Assembly: GCA_964421815.1 (NCBI GenBank)
Contig: CAYQYT010000020.1
Span: forward strand, 1 to 25,619
Direction of reading: 5' to 3'
From: DTU089 sp964421815
Lineage (GTDB): Bacteria > Bacillota > Clostridia > Oscillospirales > Acutalibacteraceae
DNA length: 25,619 nt
Below, piece after piece: positions 13,028 through 21,069 of this stretch (within the stretch, counting starts at the first letter, position 1; every line of letters begins with the position of its first letter). The translations under genes and the position numbers were made by a program. The notes below the pieces were generated by a model. It had not been told where the DNA came from and searched no databases. It worked only from the letters and a program-made list of their open reading frames with translations.

Positions 13028-15472
13028 TTATGCTCCGTATGTACTTTTTAACGCACTTCTTGTAGCCGGACCCACAAGTCCGTCAACATCAAGTTTTTTG
13101 TCCGTCTGGAATTGTTTTACTGCCCCGAGGGTTGTGGGACCGAATTTCCCGTCAATGCTGCTTTCTTTCATATAGCCCAATTTATAAAGATACCATTGAA
13201 GCCACTTGACAGACTCGCCGCTATCCCCCTGACTTAAAGTTGCCGTAGGCTCCGTGTAGGGACATTTCGCCTTTGCAGTAACGATTTTTATGTAATCTTT
13301 GTGACCGTAGCCGGTGAGTTTTTTGCCGTCAAGGGTGAAACTCACCTTGTACCAATTTCCGCTTGTACCAAGAATTGTCACGGCATGTCCGTTGTTGAGT
13401 TCGGCAACAACTTTTCCGCTTGTACTTGCGGAATCTCTTATGTTAAGGAATCCGTCACTTATACTGACGGTACCTTTTTTCGTTTCGGTTCCCGTAGTCT
13501 TAACAGAAAGTTCTGCGGAATATGAAGAATAAAAGTTTTTGGTTGCGGTTGAGGTGTATGCTCTTACCTTGTATTTATATGAAGTTCCGCTGTCAACTGT
13601 TTTGTCCGTAAAAGATGTGGAAGTAGTTGAGCCGATTTTCGTGTAACTTCCCGAAACCGCATCATAGCGGTAAACTGCATACCCCGTGCAATCCACTGCA
13701 CTCCACTTGATTTTAACGGAGTTGTCGGCTACGGACGAGGTCGCAAGACCCGTAACCTTGTCGGGTCTGCCCGTAACCTCAAAAACCGAACTGTAAGAAG
13801 AATAAACTGTTTCCCCTTTGTCGTTTTTGTAATAGGCACGAATCTTGTACTTGTCGGTTTTTCCTTGGGTAACATCGGAAACCGTGTAGGATAAATCGGG
13901 AACAGTTTTTATACGCTCATATTTTTTGGTACTGCTGTTGTATTTGTAAATCTGATACTTTTGGGCATTTTCTATTGCCGTCCAGGAAAGCGTTACGGAA
14001 GAATCCGTGTATTCAGGAACGGAAACAGTGGTTTTTGACGCTTTGAAGCGATCCTCCCTCGTTAAATCCGCCCCGGGCATATTCTTGAAAACAGGAATAA
14101 CAAATACCTTTTTTGTTTCGAGAATATTTGCCGAAACATAGGCTTTGTAGGTCTTTTTTGCCTCCGACGCCGCACCCCTCACATTGCCCATATACTCGTG
14201 ATTGTAAAGATTGTCGGAATCGGGATTCACGTTAAATTTCTGAAGATAGCCCGTGTATTGGGTCTCAGAGAAAGAATCATAAATATACTGTGCTCCGTAA
14301 TATATTGTTTTTTGGGGATTTGTCCAAGGTCTGCCGTAGGAGGTGTAGGCTGAAATATCGCTCTTTTTAATATAGCCGTTATAACTCTTGCCGCTGACTG
14401 TGGTGCTCACTCTGTAAAAGTCCCCGCTTGTACCGATATAGTAAAGTTCCGTATTGGAGGGTACTGTTACAACCTTTGTGCCCGAGGCGGAGGCGGTTTT
14501 ATACATAGTGGTGCTTTTGGCGGCTTTCATATAGCCGTTTGCCCATTGGAGTCCGTCCCGCACACCCGTATAAGCACCGATATTGTAATAGTTATATATG
14601 CCGTTATAGGGAGAATATTTTCCGCTTGAGCCCCCTGCGTAAGATGAGGTACTTGAACCAACCTCCTGAACAATTTTCGAGGCAAGGTAATAGGCACTCA
14701 TTCCGCTGTCCTTTGCGGCTTTTAATATTGCATCGGAGTATTTAACCGCGGCACCGTTTTCCGTATAGTTTTTCGAAGTACCGAAAGCGTCAAGATATGT
14801 AATGTTTGAATTATACATCCAGGTATTTTTGAGGATTGCCTCCACCCCTGCTTTTGTATGACTCTTGTCATAGGCGGTGCTTTCAAACTGGAATATGTAC
14901 TGTTCATTCAGGAAATTTCTCGGGTCCATATAGTATTTAACCGCTTCCTCCGAAGCACTTACCCAAACAGACCCTTCCTGAATAACACCTTTACAAGAAC
15001 TGCAAGTACACATATATGAAGCCTGTACGCTGTTCTCAATAAGCTGTTGCTTGTGGGGGTCACGCTCCGCAGTCACGGACGCCTGCCAGTCAAGTCCCGT
15101 AATCAACGGCACAAACTCCCACTCGGGATATTTCTTGTGAAGTTCAACAAGGTCCTCTGCATAGGAAACGGGGAACCCCTGTCGCAGAAGTCCCACTTCG
15201 TATGCTTCCAGATCAAGAGCGTTCGCCATAACAAGTTTAACGTCCTCAAGAGTGACCTTGCCGTCGGAATTCATATCGCAAAGAGCGATTTGCTCCGCTG
15301 TGGGTTTTTCCATGCCGCCGCTGAAACGCAGAACAAGTCGGGCATCATCAAATGTAACATAACCGTCGCCGTTTACATCGCCCATTACATTTTCAGCCTT
15401 TGCGGTGGGAACGGTTAGTATTAAAGAAACGCACACCAGTAATACTGCCGTGAACTTTGAACATCTTTTCAT
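13028..15472 (-). CDS. Multidomain endo-beta-N-acetylglucosaminidase with N-terminal dockerin
   Basis: An 814-residue secreted wall hydrolase. Order: signal peptide (1-26); type I dockerin (about 30-90, 'GDVNGDGYVTFDDARLVL' and 'CDMNSDGKVTLEDVKLVM'); glucosaminidase (about 110-320) with 'ASKIVQEVGSS', E270 being the likely acid; SH3-like segment (about 320-375). These are followed by two fibronectin type III domains (about 480-570 and 572-660), a bacterial SH3 domain (about 665-735, 'GFLNIRDSAS') and a C-terminal peptidoglycan-binding domain (about 748-812, 'SIDGKFGPTTLGAVKQFQ'). The family cuts the glycan strand of peptidoglycan and acts in cell separation. A cysteine cluster (C155, C157, C160) lies before the catalytic part. 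AGAGG before the ATG supports the start. It precedes the amidase by 3 nt. Confidence 0.93.
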   Translation of the reverse strand: MKRCSKFTAVLLVCVSLILTVPTAKAENVMGDVNGDGYVTFDDARLVLRFSGGMEKPTAEQIALCDMNSDGKVTLEDVKLVMANALDLEAYEVGLLRQGFPVSYAEDLVELHKKYPEWEFVPLITGLDWQASVTAERDPHKQQLIENSVQASYMCTCSSCKGVIQEGSVWVSASEEAVKYYMDPRNFLNEQYIFQFESTAYDKSHTKAGVEAILKNTWMYNSNITYLDAFGTSKNYTENGAAVKYSDAILKAAKDSGMSAYYLASKIVQEVGSSTSSYAGGSSGKYSPYNGIYNYYNIGAYTGVRDGLQWANGYMKAAKSTTMYKTASASGTKVVTVPSNTELYYIGTSGDFYRVSTTVSGKSYNGYIKKSDISAYTSYGRPWTNPQKTIYYGAQYIYDSFSETQYTGYLQKFNVNPDSDNLYNHEYMGNVRGAASEAKKTYKAYVSANILETKKVFVIPVFKNMPGADLTREDRFKASKTTVSVPEYTDSSVTLSWTAIENAQKYQIYKYNSSTKKYERIKTVPDLSYTVSDVTQGKTDKYKIRAYYKNDKGETVYSSYSSVFEVTGRPDKVTGLATSSVADNSVKIKWSAVDCTGYAVYRYDAVSGSYTKIGSTTSTSFTDKTVDSGTSYKYKVRAYTSTATKNFYSSYSAELSVKTTGTETKKGTVSISDGFLNIRDSASTSGKVVAELNNGHAVTILGTSGNWYKVSFTLDGKKLTGYGHKDYIKIVTAKAKCPYTEPTATLSQGDSGESVKWLQWYLYKLGYMKESSIDGKFGPTTLGAVKQFQTDKKLDVDGLVGPATRSALKSTYGA

Positions 15473-15507
15473 ATAAACCTCTTGTTTTTATGATCTATTT
15501 ATATTTC

Positions 15508-15520
15508 GTCAAAAATTGAC
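15508..15520. promoter_or_regulatory. GTCAA-AAA-TTGAC inverted repeat upstream of the glucosaminidase
   Basis: A perfect 5-bp-arm dyad in the 61-bp gap between the GHL10 hydrolase and the glucosaminidase. On the minus strand its right arm is the start of TTGACG, a possible -35, but no matching -10 at 17 bp was found. It may be an operator or chance. Confidence 0.3.
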
Positions 15521-15533
15521 ACTTATATCCCTT

Positions 15534-16802
15534 TTATTCTACCATATTAAGAAGAGATTTTATTTCTTTTTCGGAAATTTCATTCACATTTTCACCGAAT
15601 ACATAGGAATACGAAAACAGGGCGAAGCCTTGATACACCTGACTTTTTGAGATATGTTCATACTGCCGTGACAGAATGTTAACATTTTCCAACCACTCAT
15701 TTTTTCCCGTTCCCGCATTTTCATCAATCTTTCCGCATTTATATGCTCCAAGTCCGCAAAGGAGTTTTACATTGCTCCCTTCTACCAAATTTTCCCACTC
15801 CTGCGCCACCTTTTCAAAGGGCATTTTCTCATTTTCAAAGCCAAAGTAAACTTGGGGAATTATGTAGTCAATATAGCCCTCCTCGGTACACCATTTCTCC
15901 ACATCGCCGTAATAAACATTTCTGCCTTTGTCCAAATCGGCACAGGGGCTTACTCCGAAAAGGAGCGTACTATCCCTGCTTTTCACCAATTCATATACAC
16001 TACTCACAAGAGCGGATACATTCTCCCGCCGCCAGTCTTCAAGAGAAAAGATGCCACCGTTTTTTATGTATTGCTCATACAAGGTTGCGTCGTTTAACTC
16101 CTTGGTTTCGGGGTAAAAATAATCGTCAAAGTGTATTCCGTCAACATCATATTTATTAAGAATTTCCCTTATACCGTTTAGTACAAGTTTTCTCGATTCA
16201 TCCATAGCGGGATTGAGATAAATCCCCTTATCGCATATAATGACGGAGTTTTTATTTTCCTTATACAATGTCCTGACGGGTGAATCCTCGGGTAATTTCT
16301 CAAAATCGTTACTGTATGACACTCTGTAAGGGTTAACCCAACAATGAATCTCAATTCCCCTTTGATTGCAAAATTCAGAAAAAATTTCAAGCGGGTCAAA
16401 AACAGGAGTTGTTTCTCCGACGGTTATATATTTTGAAACAGGAAAGATTTCCGACTCGTAAAAACTGTCGCAAAAGGCTCGGCATTGAAAAAACACCGTA
16501 TTGATTTTTCCTTTTTCCAAGTTGTCAAAAACAACCTCAAGACTATTCCGATACATCTCTTCCGTTTTATTCTTAACAAGTGAACCGATTTCCGAATATG
16601 TAAGCCACACGCAATACATTTTTTCATTGCGTGTTTTTTCCTCTGTGTATGTCATTACCTCCGATTCCGTCGTTGTTTCACCAAAAATTTCCCCGATTTT
16701 CCAACCGGTCTCAGTGGTATTAGCCTCTTTCATAAAAAACACAAGTCCAAAGCCAACAAACACCGGAATGGCAACACATAAAAACCGTCTAATAATAATC
16801 AC
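15534..16802 (-). CDS. Membrane-anchored GHL10-type (DUF187) putative glycoside hydrolase
   Basis: A 422-residue protein with an N-terminal membrane segment (about residues 5-24) and an extracellular TIM-barrel-like domain of the glycosyl-hydrolase-like 10 group (YngK-like). Recognisable family features are 'AFCDSFYESEIFP', 'GIEIHCWVNPYRV', 'YLNPAMDESRKLVLNGI', 'DGIHFDDYFYP' (D221, D226, D227) and 'YIDYIIPQVYF'. The start is GTG with only a weak GGGCGG ribosome site, embedded in a small ACCGCC / GGCGGT hairpin; the start could be adjusted by a few codons. It lies between a membrane protein and two dockerin wall hydrolases in the same direction, so a role in envelope polysaccharide processing is likely (inference). 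The substrate of this group is poorly known. Confidence 0.88.
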   Translation of the reverse strand: MIIIRRFLCVAIPVFVGFGLVFFMKEANTTETGWKIGEIFGETTTESEVMTYTEEKTRNEKMYCVWLTYSEIGSLVKNKTEEMYRNSLEVVFDNLEKGKINTVFFQCRAFCDSFYESEIFPVSKYITVGETTPVFDPLEIFSEFCNQRGIEIHCWVNPYRVSYSNDFEKLPEDSPVRTLYKENKNSVIICDKGIYLNPAMDESRKLVLNGIREILNKYDVDGIHFDDYFYPETKELNDATLYEQYIKNGGIFSLEDWRRENVSALVSSVYELVKSRDSTLLFGVSPCADLDKGRNVYYGDVEKWCTEEGYIDYIIPQVYFGFENEKMPFEKVAQEWENLVEGSNVKLLCGLGAYKCGKIDENAGTGKNEWLENVNILSRQYEHISKSQVYQGFALFSYSYVFGENVNEISEKEIKSLLNMVE

Positions 16803-16832
16803 CGCCCATATAAATATACAGGCGGTTAAAAT

Positions 16833-17615
16833 CTAATATGCTAAAAAATCGTCCTCGAGTGTGTCTATTCCGTACTCTTCTTGCTTATAAACATTTCGTG
16901 CTTCGGTAAGTTTCTTTATTCCGCTGTCAATATCTTTCTGTTCCTCCTCACCCAATTTATCGTAATAGGTACAAACACGTGCAAACATTACGATATCAAC
17001 AAACAATTGCAAAAGACAAAGCGTGTAAAAAACTCCGTCACTTGAAAACAAACGGCTGAACAAATCCCCCAAAATTGTTATATTGTACTTAACAACACAA
17101 AAATTAAATATTTTATAAATATTGTAAAGAAGTCCGAAAATAAATGCTGATACTTCAAAAGGCATAAGTTCCTTTTTATCAGCATCCCGTAAAATATACC
17201 AAAGAGTAACTACAAACAAAAGGAAACCATAAGAGCCAACGGTGGAAACAACGCTCATTATAAAACGCATTAAAATGTCAAATCCACCTTCTGTTTTCAT
17301 AACGTAATATTCAATAGTCTGCTTAAAAAACCTCAAAAAGAAACAAAAAAACAGAAGAAGTTTTAATCTGTCGGTTACTTTTTTACTTTTTCTGTCGCGA
17401 TAACGTTTATGCCCCACACCCTCACCATTGAATGCGATAAAGCCAATAACAAGTATCACATAAAAAGAAAAATTGGAAAGGCTTGTACCCCATTCTGACA
17501 AAACCTCCAAGCCCTCAAAGGAGCCCAATGTAAGTAAGGCATTTATGGAGAAAAGCAACACCGCAACAAAACATAACAGCTTTGCCGAATTTGAAAAATA
17601 ACTTGATTTAGCCAT
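16833..17615 (-). CDS. Hypothetical six-helix membrane protein
   Basis: A 260-residue protein that I do not recognise. Hydrophobic stretches suggest about six membrane segments ('LLCFVAVLLFSINALLTL', 'FSFYVILVIGFIAF', 'LKLLLFFCFFLRFF', 'GSYGFLLFVVTLWYIL', 'SAFIFGLLYNIYKIFNF', 'TLCLLQLFVDIVMFA'). A charged cytoplasmic-type loop ('GHKRYRDRKSKKVTDR') and an acidic C-terminal tail (about 225-260) are also present. The ATG at 17615 is chosen because AAAGGA sits 6-7 nt upstream and itself contains the alternative upstream codon region. It begins 30 nt after a terminator and ends 30 nt before the GHL10 gene, so it heads the envelope-gene run. No motif suggests enzymatic activity. Confidence 0.8.
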   Translation of the reverse strand: MAKSSYFSNSAKLLCFVAVLLFSINALLTLGSFEGLEVLSEWGTSLSNFSFYVILVIGFIAFNGEGVGHKRYRDRKSKKVTDRLKLLLFFCFFLRFFKQTIEYYVMKTEGGFDILMRFIMSVVSTVGSYGFLLFVVTLWYILRDADKKELMPFEVSAFIFGLLYNIYKIFNFCVVKYNITILGDLFSRLFSSDGVFYTLCLLQLFVDIVMFARVCTYYDKLGEEEQKDIDSGIKKLTEARNVYKQEEYGIDTLEDDFLAY

Positions 17616-17638
17616 ATTTGTTCCTTTCATTTTTTCTC

Positions 17639-17667
17639 AAAAAATCGGCGGCACTTGGTGCCGCCGA
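17639..17667 (-). terminator. Terminator of the GPH-type transporter gene
   Basis: TCGGCGGCAC and GTGCCGCCGA form a perfect 10-bp GC-rich stem with a 3-nt loop. On the minus strand it is followed by TTTTTTG (17644-17639). It separates the transporter from the downstream membrane-protein gene. Confidence 0.92.
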
Positions 17668-17683
17668 AATAAGTTTTAAAGGA

Positions 17684-19252
17684 TTACAGTTCCTTATTCT
17701 GTGATGAGATTGACATCTGCTCTTTAGCGAGTCTTTCAATAGCCTCTTTTTCACCCGACATAGCAAGCTTTGCGGCTTCTTCACGGCGGGCAAGGAGTTC
17801 AGCGTACATACGTTCTCTCTTTTCACCGCTAAGGTCATAGAAGAGAATGGGTATAATACCCAAAAGTCCTGTAAGAGTAGGAATAATTGTTGCCATTGCA
17901 AAAAGTCCGAATTTAGTGTTATCGGTCTGTGCCTGACCCCTTGTGTAAGAGGTAATATCGTAACCGATTAACTTTTTAATCTGCAAGGACAGTGCATTGT
18001 TAAGAATACGTGCAAGTTTCTTTGTAAGTTCACGGGCAACGGAGGTCATGGCCTCTGTACGGTAGCCGTTCTTCCATTCGCAGTAGTCCATGGATTCATT
18101 ATACATTTCACTGGGAATAACCCGACGTACACCCCAGAAAATCATATATGTTGCCTCTTTAAGGGCAAGTATGAAGAACATCGGCAGAACCTTTTTGTAA
18201 ACACCGTTATGCTTACCGCCTATCATACCTAAAAGGAATACGGGAATATCAAGAAGGGACTGGCTCTTTGTACCCAGAAGGTAAAGGGCTTTTGTAGAGA
18301 ACTTTCTTCTGAACCAGGGAACAAGTGAGAAAGATATGGGGTTGATAATAGCACCCGGAATACCTGCAACAAGGGTCATTGAAGCAAAGTTAAGAACATC
18401 TATGTAGTAGTCGCTCATACTGCCGCTGATACTGAAGTTTGAAAGGGTTTCCGAAAGTGTCAGCAACAGAATGGGTTTGTTGTTGACAATGGATTTAATA
18501 CCCTGCATAACACTCGGCTTTTCAACGGACTGCAGAACACGTTCACGGGTCATAACGCAGAAAATAAGGGATGCGACACCGCTGACAATGGCGGTAAAGT
18601 TACCCATGAACATAAAGGTTGATGTATAGGAAAGGTTAATAACCTTGTTACCGATAAGGTCCAGGAGAACCGTCAAAATCTGTTGGGGCAATTTTTCACC
18701 CAAAATACCCGAGAAGAACTCCGCCATGGTAATAAGCCTTGTACGGTCAACGGGATGCGGAGTTATGGTGGCGAGCATACCTGTTTTTGCAATGCCGCGG
18801 AAAGTATCCACACCCTCTCGGACAATGGTCAGAACAAAATATGTAATGAACTTGCTCATATCCCTTGCGCCCTTGCCCTTGAATATTGCGGGCATGAGCC
18901 AATACATACATGTACCCAATGTTCCGGGAATACCCAAAGCCACAAGATAGGGTTTGAACTTACCCCAACGGGTACGGGTTTTTTCAACGATTGCCGCTGT
19001 GAAAATATCGTTGATAACATCCCAGAATCCGTTAATGACGCTGACTATCGTCTGATAGTCAAGGTCAATCTGAAGAATACTTGTAACGAAACGGCCGCTG
19101 AAGCTATCGATATTAAAACTCTGGCACATATCGTAGATAACGTACCAAACAGACTCTTTCATACCGACGTATCTTCTGTTTTCATAGACATACTCACGGG
19201 AAGCAGCGTCTATTTCCGGCGTTTCGGCAACAGTAGTTTTTTCGTCTGCCAA
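17684..19252 (-). CDS. MFS transporter of the glycoside-pentoside-hexuronide (GPH/MFS_2) type
   Basis: A 522-residue polytopic membrane protein. The loop 'EKTRTRWGKFKPYLVALG' matches the GPH-family signature (TRxRWGxxxPY) between helices 2 and 3, and about 10-12 hydrophobic segments follow. GPH members are typically cation-sugar symporters, but this branch is not tied to a substrate here, and no sugar enzyme is adjacent. The start is TTG at 19252, because TCGGAGGTG lies 6 nt upstream; the longer frame back to a GTG at 19285 would bury that ribosome site. It has its own promoter and a strong terminator, so it is monocistronic. The charged C-terminal tail ('RERMYAELLARREEAAKLA') is predicted helical. 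Confidence 0.88.
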   Translation of the reverse strand: MADEKTTVAETPEIDAASREYVYENRRYVGMKESVWYVIYDMCQSFNIDSFSGRFVTSILQIDLDYQTIVSVINGFWDVINDIFTAAIVEKTRTRWGKFKPYLVALGIPGTLGTCMYWLMPAIFKGKGARDMSKFITYFVLTIVREGVDTFRGIAKTGMLATITPHPVDRTRLITMAEFFSGILGEKLPQQILTVLLDLIGNKVINLSYTSTFMFMGNFTAIVSGVASLIFCVMTRERVLQSVEKPSVMQGIKSIVNNKPILLLTLSETLSNFSISGSMSDYYIDVLNFASMTLVAGIPGAIINPISFSLVPWFRRKFSTKALYLLGTKSQSLLDIPVFLLGMIGGKHNGVYKKVLPMFFILALKEATYMIFWGVRRVIPSEMYNESMDYCEWKNGYRTEAMTSVARELTKKLARILNNALSLQIKKLIGYDITSYTRGQAQTDNTKFGLFAMATIIPTLTGLLGIIPILFYDLSGEKRERMYAELLARREEAAKLAMSGEKEAIERLAKEQMSISSQNKEL

Positions 19253-19309
19253 AAAATACACCTCCGAGGGTTTGCGATAAAACACAATTATCCCATACTT
19301 ATGAGGGTG

Positions 19310-19338
19310 ATTATATCATAACCGAAACAAATTTTCAA
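19310..19338 (-). promoter_or_regulatory. Promoter of the GPH-type transporter
   Basis: On the minus strand TTGAAA (19338-19333) and TATAAT (19315-19310) with a 17-bp spacer. It lies between the terminator of the ABC operon and the TTG start of the transporter. Confidence 0.8.
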
Positions 19339-19438
19339 CAAATTCCGTAATTTAAAATCCCCAAAGAACAACCTTGTAGGAAATAGCAAAACAGAACTCG
19401 TTTTGTTGTGCAAAATGCTAAAAAATTTGTTTTAAAAA

Positions 19439-19470
19439 GGGATGTAAAAAACATCTGCTTTTTACACCCC
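19439..19470 (-). terminator. Terminator of the amino-acid ABC operon
   Basis: On the minus strand GGGGTGTAAAAA pairs with TTTTTACATCCC (one G-T pair), followed by TTTTTAAAAC. It lies 9 bp after the ATPase stop codon. Confidence 0.82.
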
Positions 19471-19478
19471 TGAATTCA

Positions 19479-20222
19479 TCATAAAATTTTTCCTAAGAAT
19501 GATTTAAGTCTTTCGCTTTTCGGATTATCGAAAATTTCTTCGGGAGTTCCGTCCTCCTGGATAATACCCTCGTCCATAAAGATAACACGGGTTGCAACTT
19601 CTTTTGCAAATCCCATTTCGTGAGTAACCACAACCATTGTCATTCCCTCTGAGGCAAGTTCTTTCATAACGTCAAGAACCTCGCCCACCATTTCGGGATC
19701 GAGGGCTGATGTGGGCTCGTCAAAGAGCATAACATCCGGATTCATACACAGAGCGCGAACAATGGCAACTCTCTGTTTCTGTCCGCCGGAAAGTTGACTC
19801 GGGTAGGCGTCCGCCCTGTCCTTGAGCCCCACCCTGTCAAGAAGTTCAAGAGCCGTTTTCTCCGCTTCCTCCTTCGACTTTTTCAAAATCGTCACGGGGG
19901 CGCAGGTCATATTTTTAAGAACGGTCATATTGGGGAAAAGGTTAAAATGCTGGAAAACCATTCCCATTTTCTGACGGTGCCTGTTTATGTTTGTTTTGGG
20001 GGCGGTAATGTCCTCTCCCTCAAAAAGAATATGTCCGCTTGTGGGAATTTCCAAAAGGTTCAATGAGCGTAAAAAAGTGGATTTACCGCTGCCGGAGGGG
20101 CCGATTATAACCACAACCTCGCCCTTTGTTATCTCACAGTCAACGCCGTCAAGGGCCTTAACCGCGCCGTTGTTGTAATGTTTTTTAAGGTCGCTTACCT
20201 TAATAAGTGCGTTATCGCTCAC
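19479..20222 (-). CDS. Polar amino-acid ABC transporter, ATP-binding protein
   Basis: A 247-residue ATPase of the GlnQ/HisP class that powers amino-acid import. All motifs are present: Walker A 'GPSGSGKST' (41-49), Q-loop 'FQHFNLFPNMTVLKN', signature 'LSGGQKQRVAIVRAL', Walker B 'VMLFDEPTSALDP' and the switch histidine in 'VVVTHEMGFA'. The start is GTG, overlapping the end of the permease gene by 11 nt, with GGAGAGGAGG about 10 nt upstream. It is the last gene of the order substrate-binding protein, permease, ATPase. Substrate cannot be read from this subunit. Confidence 0.96.
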   Translation of the reverse strand: MSDNALIKVSDLKKHYNNGAVKALDGVDCEITKGEVVVIIGPSGSGKSTFLRSLNLLEIPTSGHILFEGEDITAPKTNINRHRQKMGMVFQHFNLFPNMTVLKNMTCAPVTILKKSKEEAEKTALELLDRVGLKDRADAYPSQLSGGQKQRVAIVRALCMNPDVMLFDEPTSALDPEMVGEVLDVMKELASEGMTMVVVTHEMGFAKEVATRVIFMDEGIIQEDGTPEEIFDNPKSERLKSFLGKIL

Positions 20223-20967
20223 TCTTACGCAACCTCCTCTCCAGCCTGCTTACAAAGTAGGAAAGAATCATAACAAGAACAAGGTAAATAATTGCAACTA
20301 TTATAAGGGGAATAAAGTACGAGTACGTCCTGCCGGCTATTGTATTACCCGCCTTTGTAAGGTCCATAACGCCCACATAACCCGCAACGGAGGTTTCCTT
20401 TAAAAGAGCGATGAACTCATTGCAGAGAGTGGGAAGCACCGCCTTGAACATCTGGGGAATAACTATAAACCGCATTGTCTGGAAATAATTGAATCCGAGG
20501 CTTCTGCCCGCTTCAAACTGACCGTTGTCAACGGACATAATACCCGCACGGAATATCTCCGCAACATAGGCACCGGAATTGATACCGAATGCAAATATTG
20601 CAACGGGAACACCGTTGTCCGCCATTGCAAAAACAAGGAAATAGCAAATCATAAGTTGAACGACAACGGGTGTACCCCTTGTTACAGTAAGATACACTTT
20701 GCACAATGCGTTTAAAGCGGCAAGTATGTAGTAGCCGATACCGCCTTTAAGTTTCATTGACTCTTTATTTTTATCAAAAGAGGTTCTTACAGCGGCAACA
20801 ATTATACCGATTACAATACCGATTGCCAGAGCACCGAAAGTAATAATGAATGTATTTTCAAGACCTTGTAAAAGCAGTTTGTAGCGGTCCCCGTCAATCA
20901 TAACGGACTTAAAACGCTCTGCCGTAAATTCGCTGAGCCAGGAAGCCTTGAGTTGAAACAGTTCCAT
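20212..20967 (-). CDS. Polar amino-acid ABC transporter, permease (HisM/GlnP type)
   Basis: A 251-residue inner-membrane permease. It shows about five hydrophobic segments and the ATPase-docking EAA loop 'EAGRSLGFNYFQTMRFIVIPQMFKAV'-type sequence near residue 160. Its short periplasm-side N-terminus and 'GLENTFIITFGALAIGIVIG' are typical of the HEQRo group of amino-acid permeases. Only one permease gene is present, so a homodimer is likely. AAAGGAA lies about 11 nt before the ATG. It is separated from the substrate-binding gene by a strong hairpin and overlaps the ATPase gene by 11 nt. Confidence 0.95.
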   Translation of the reverse strand: MELFQLKASWLSEFTAERFKSVMIDGDRYKLLLQGLENTFIITFGALAIGIVIGIIVAAVRTSFDKNKESMKLKGGIGYYILAALNALCKVYLTVTRGTPVVVQLMICYFLVFAMADNGVPVAIFAFGINSGAYVAEIFRAGIMSVDNGQFEAGRSLGFNYFQTMRFIVIPQMFKAVLPTLCNEFIALLKETSVAGYVGVMDLTKAGNTIAGRTYSYFIPLIIVAIIYLVLVMILSYFVSRLERRLRKSER

Positions 20968-21001
20968 TAAGGTAAATTCCTTTCAAAAATTAAATCGAAA
21001 A

Positions 21002-21029
21002 TTCAGGGCGGAGTATTTTCCGCCCTGAA
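21002..21029 (-). terminator. Intercistronic hairpin (attenuating or stabilising) in the ABC operon
   Basis: TTCAGGGCGGA and TCCGCCCTGAA form a perfect 11-bp stem with a 6-nt loop, followed on the minus strand by TTTTCG, a short U-tract. It lies between the substrate-binding gene and the permease gene. Such hairpins are known to raise expression of the binding protein over the membrane subunits by partial termination or by protecting the upstream mRNA. Confidence 0.75.
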
Positions 21030-21069
21030 AAGAATTGCAATTCCCGTAATTCAAGGAGTCGCGAAAATA

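Noticed and set aside
16795..16832. ACCGCC/GGCGGT hairpin as a riboswitch or attenuator before the GHL10 gene
   Set aside because: It has only a 6-bp stem with a long AT-rich loop and no alternative pairing; it is not strong enough to claim.
19253..19285. Upstream GTG start of the GPH-type transporter
   Set aside because: It would place the strong GGAGGTG inside the coding region; the TTG just after it fits better.
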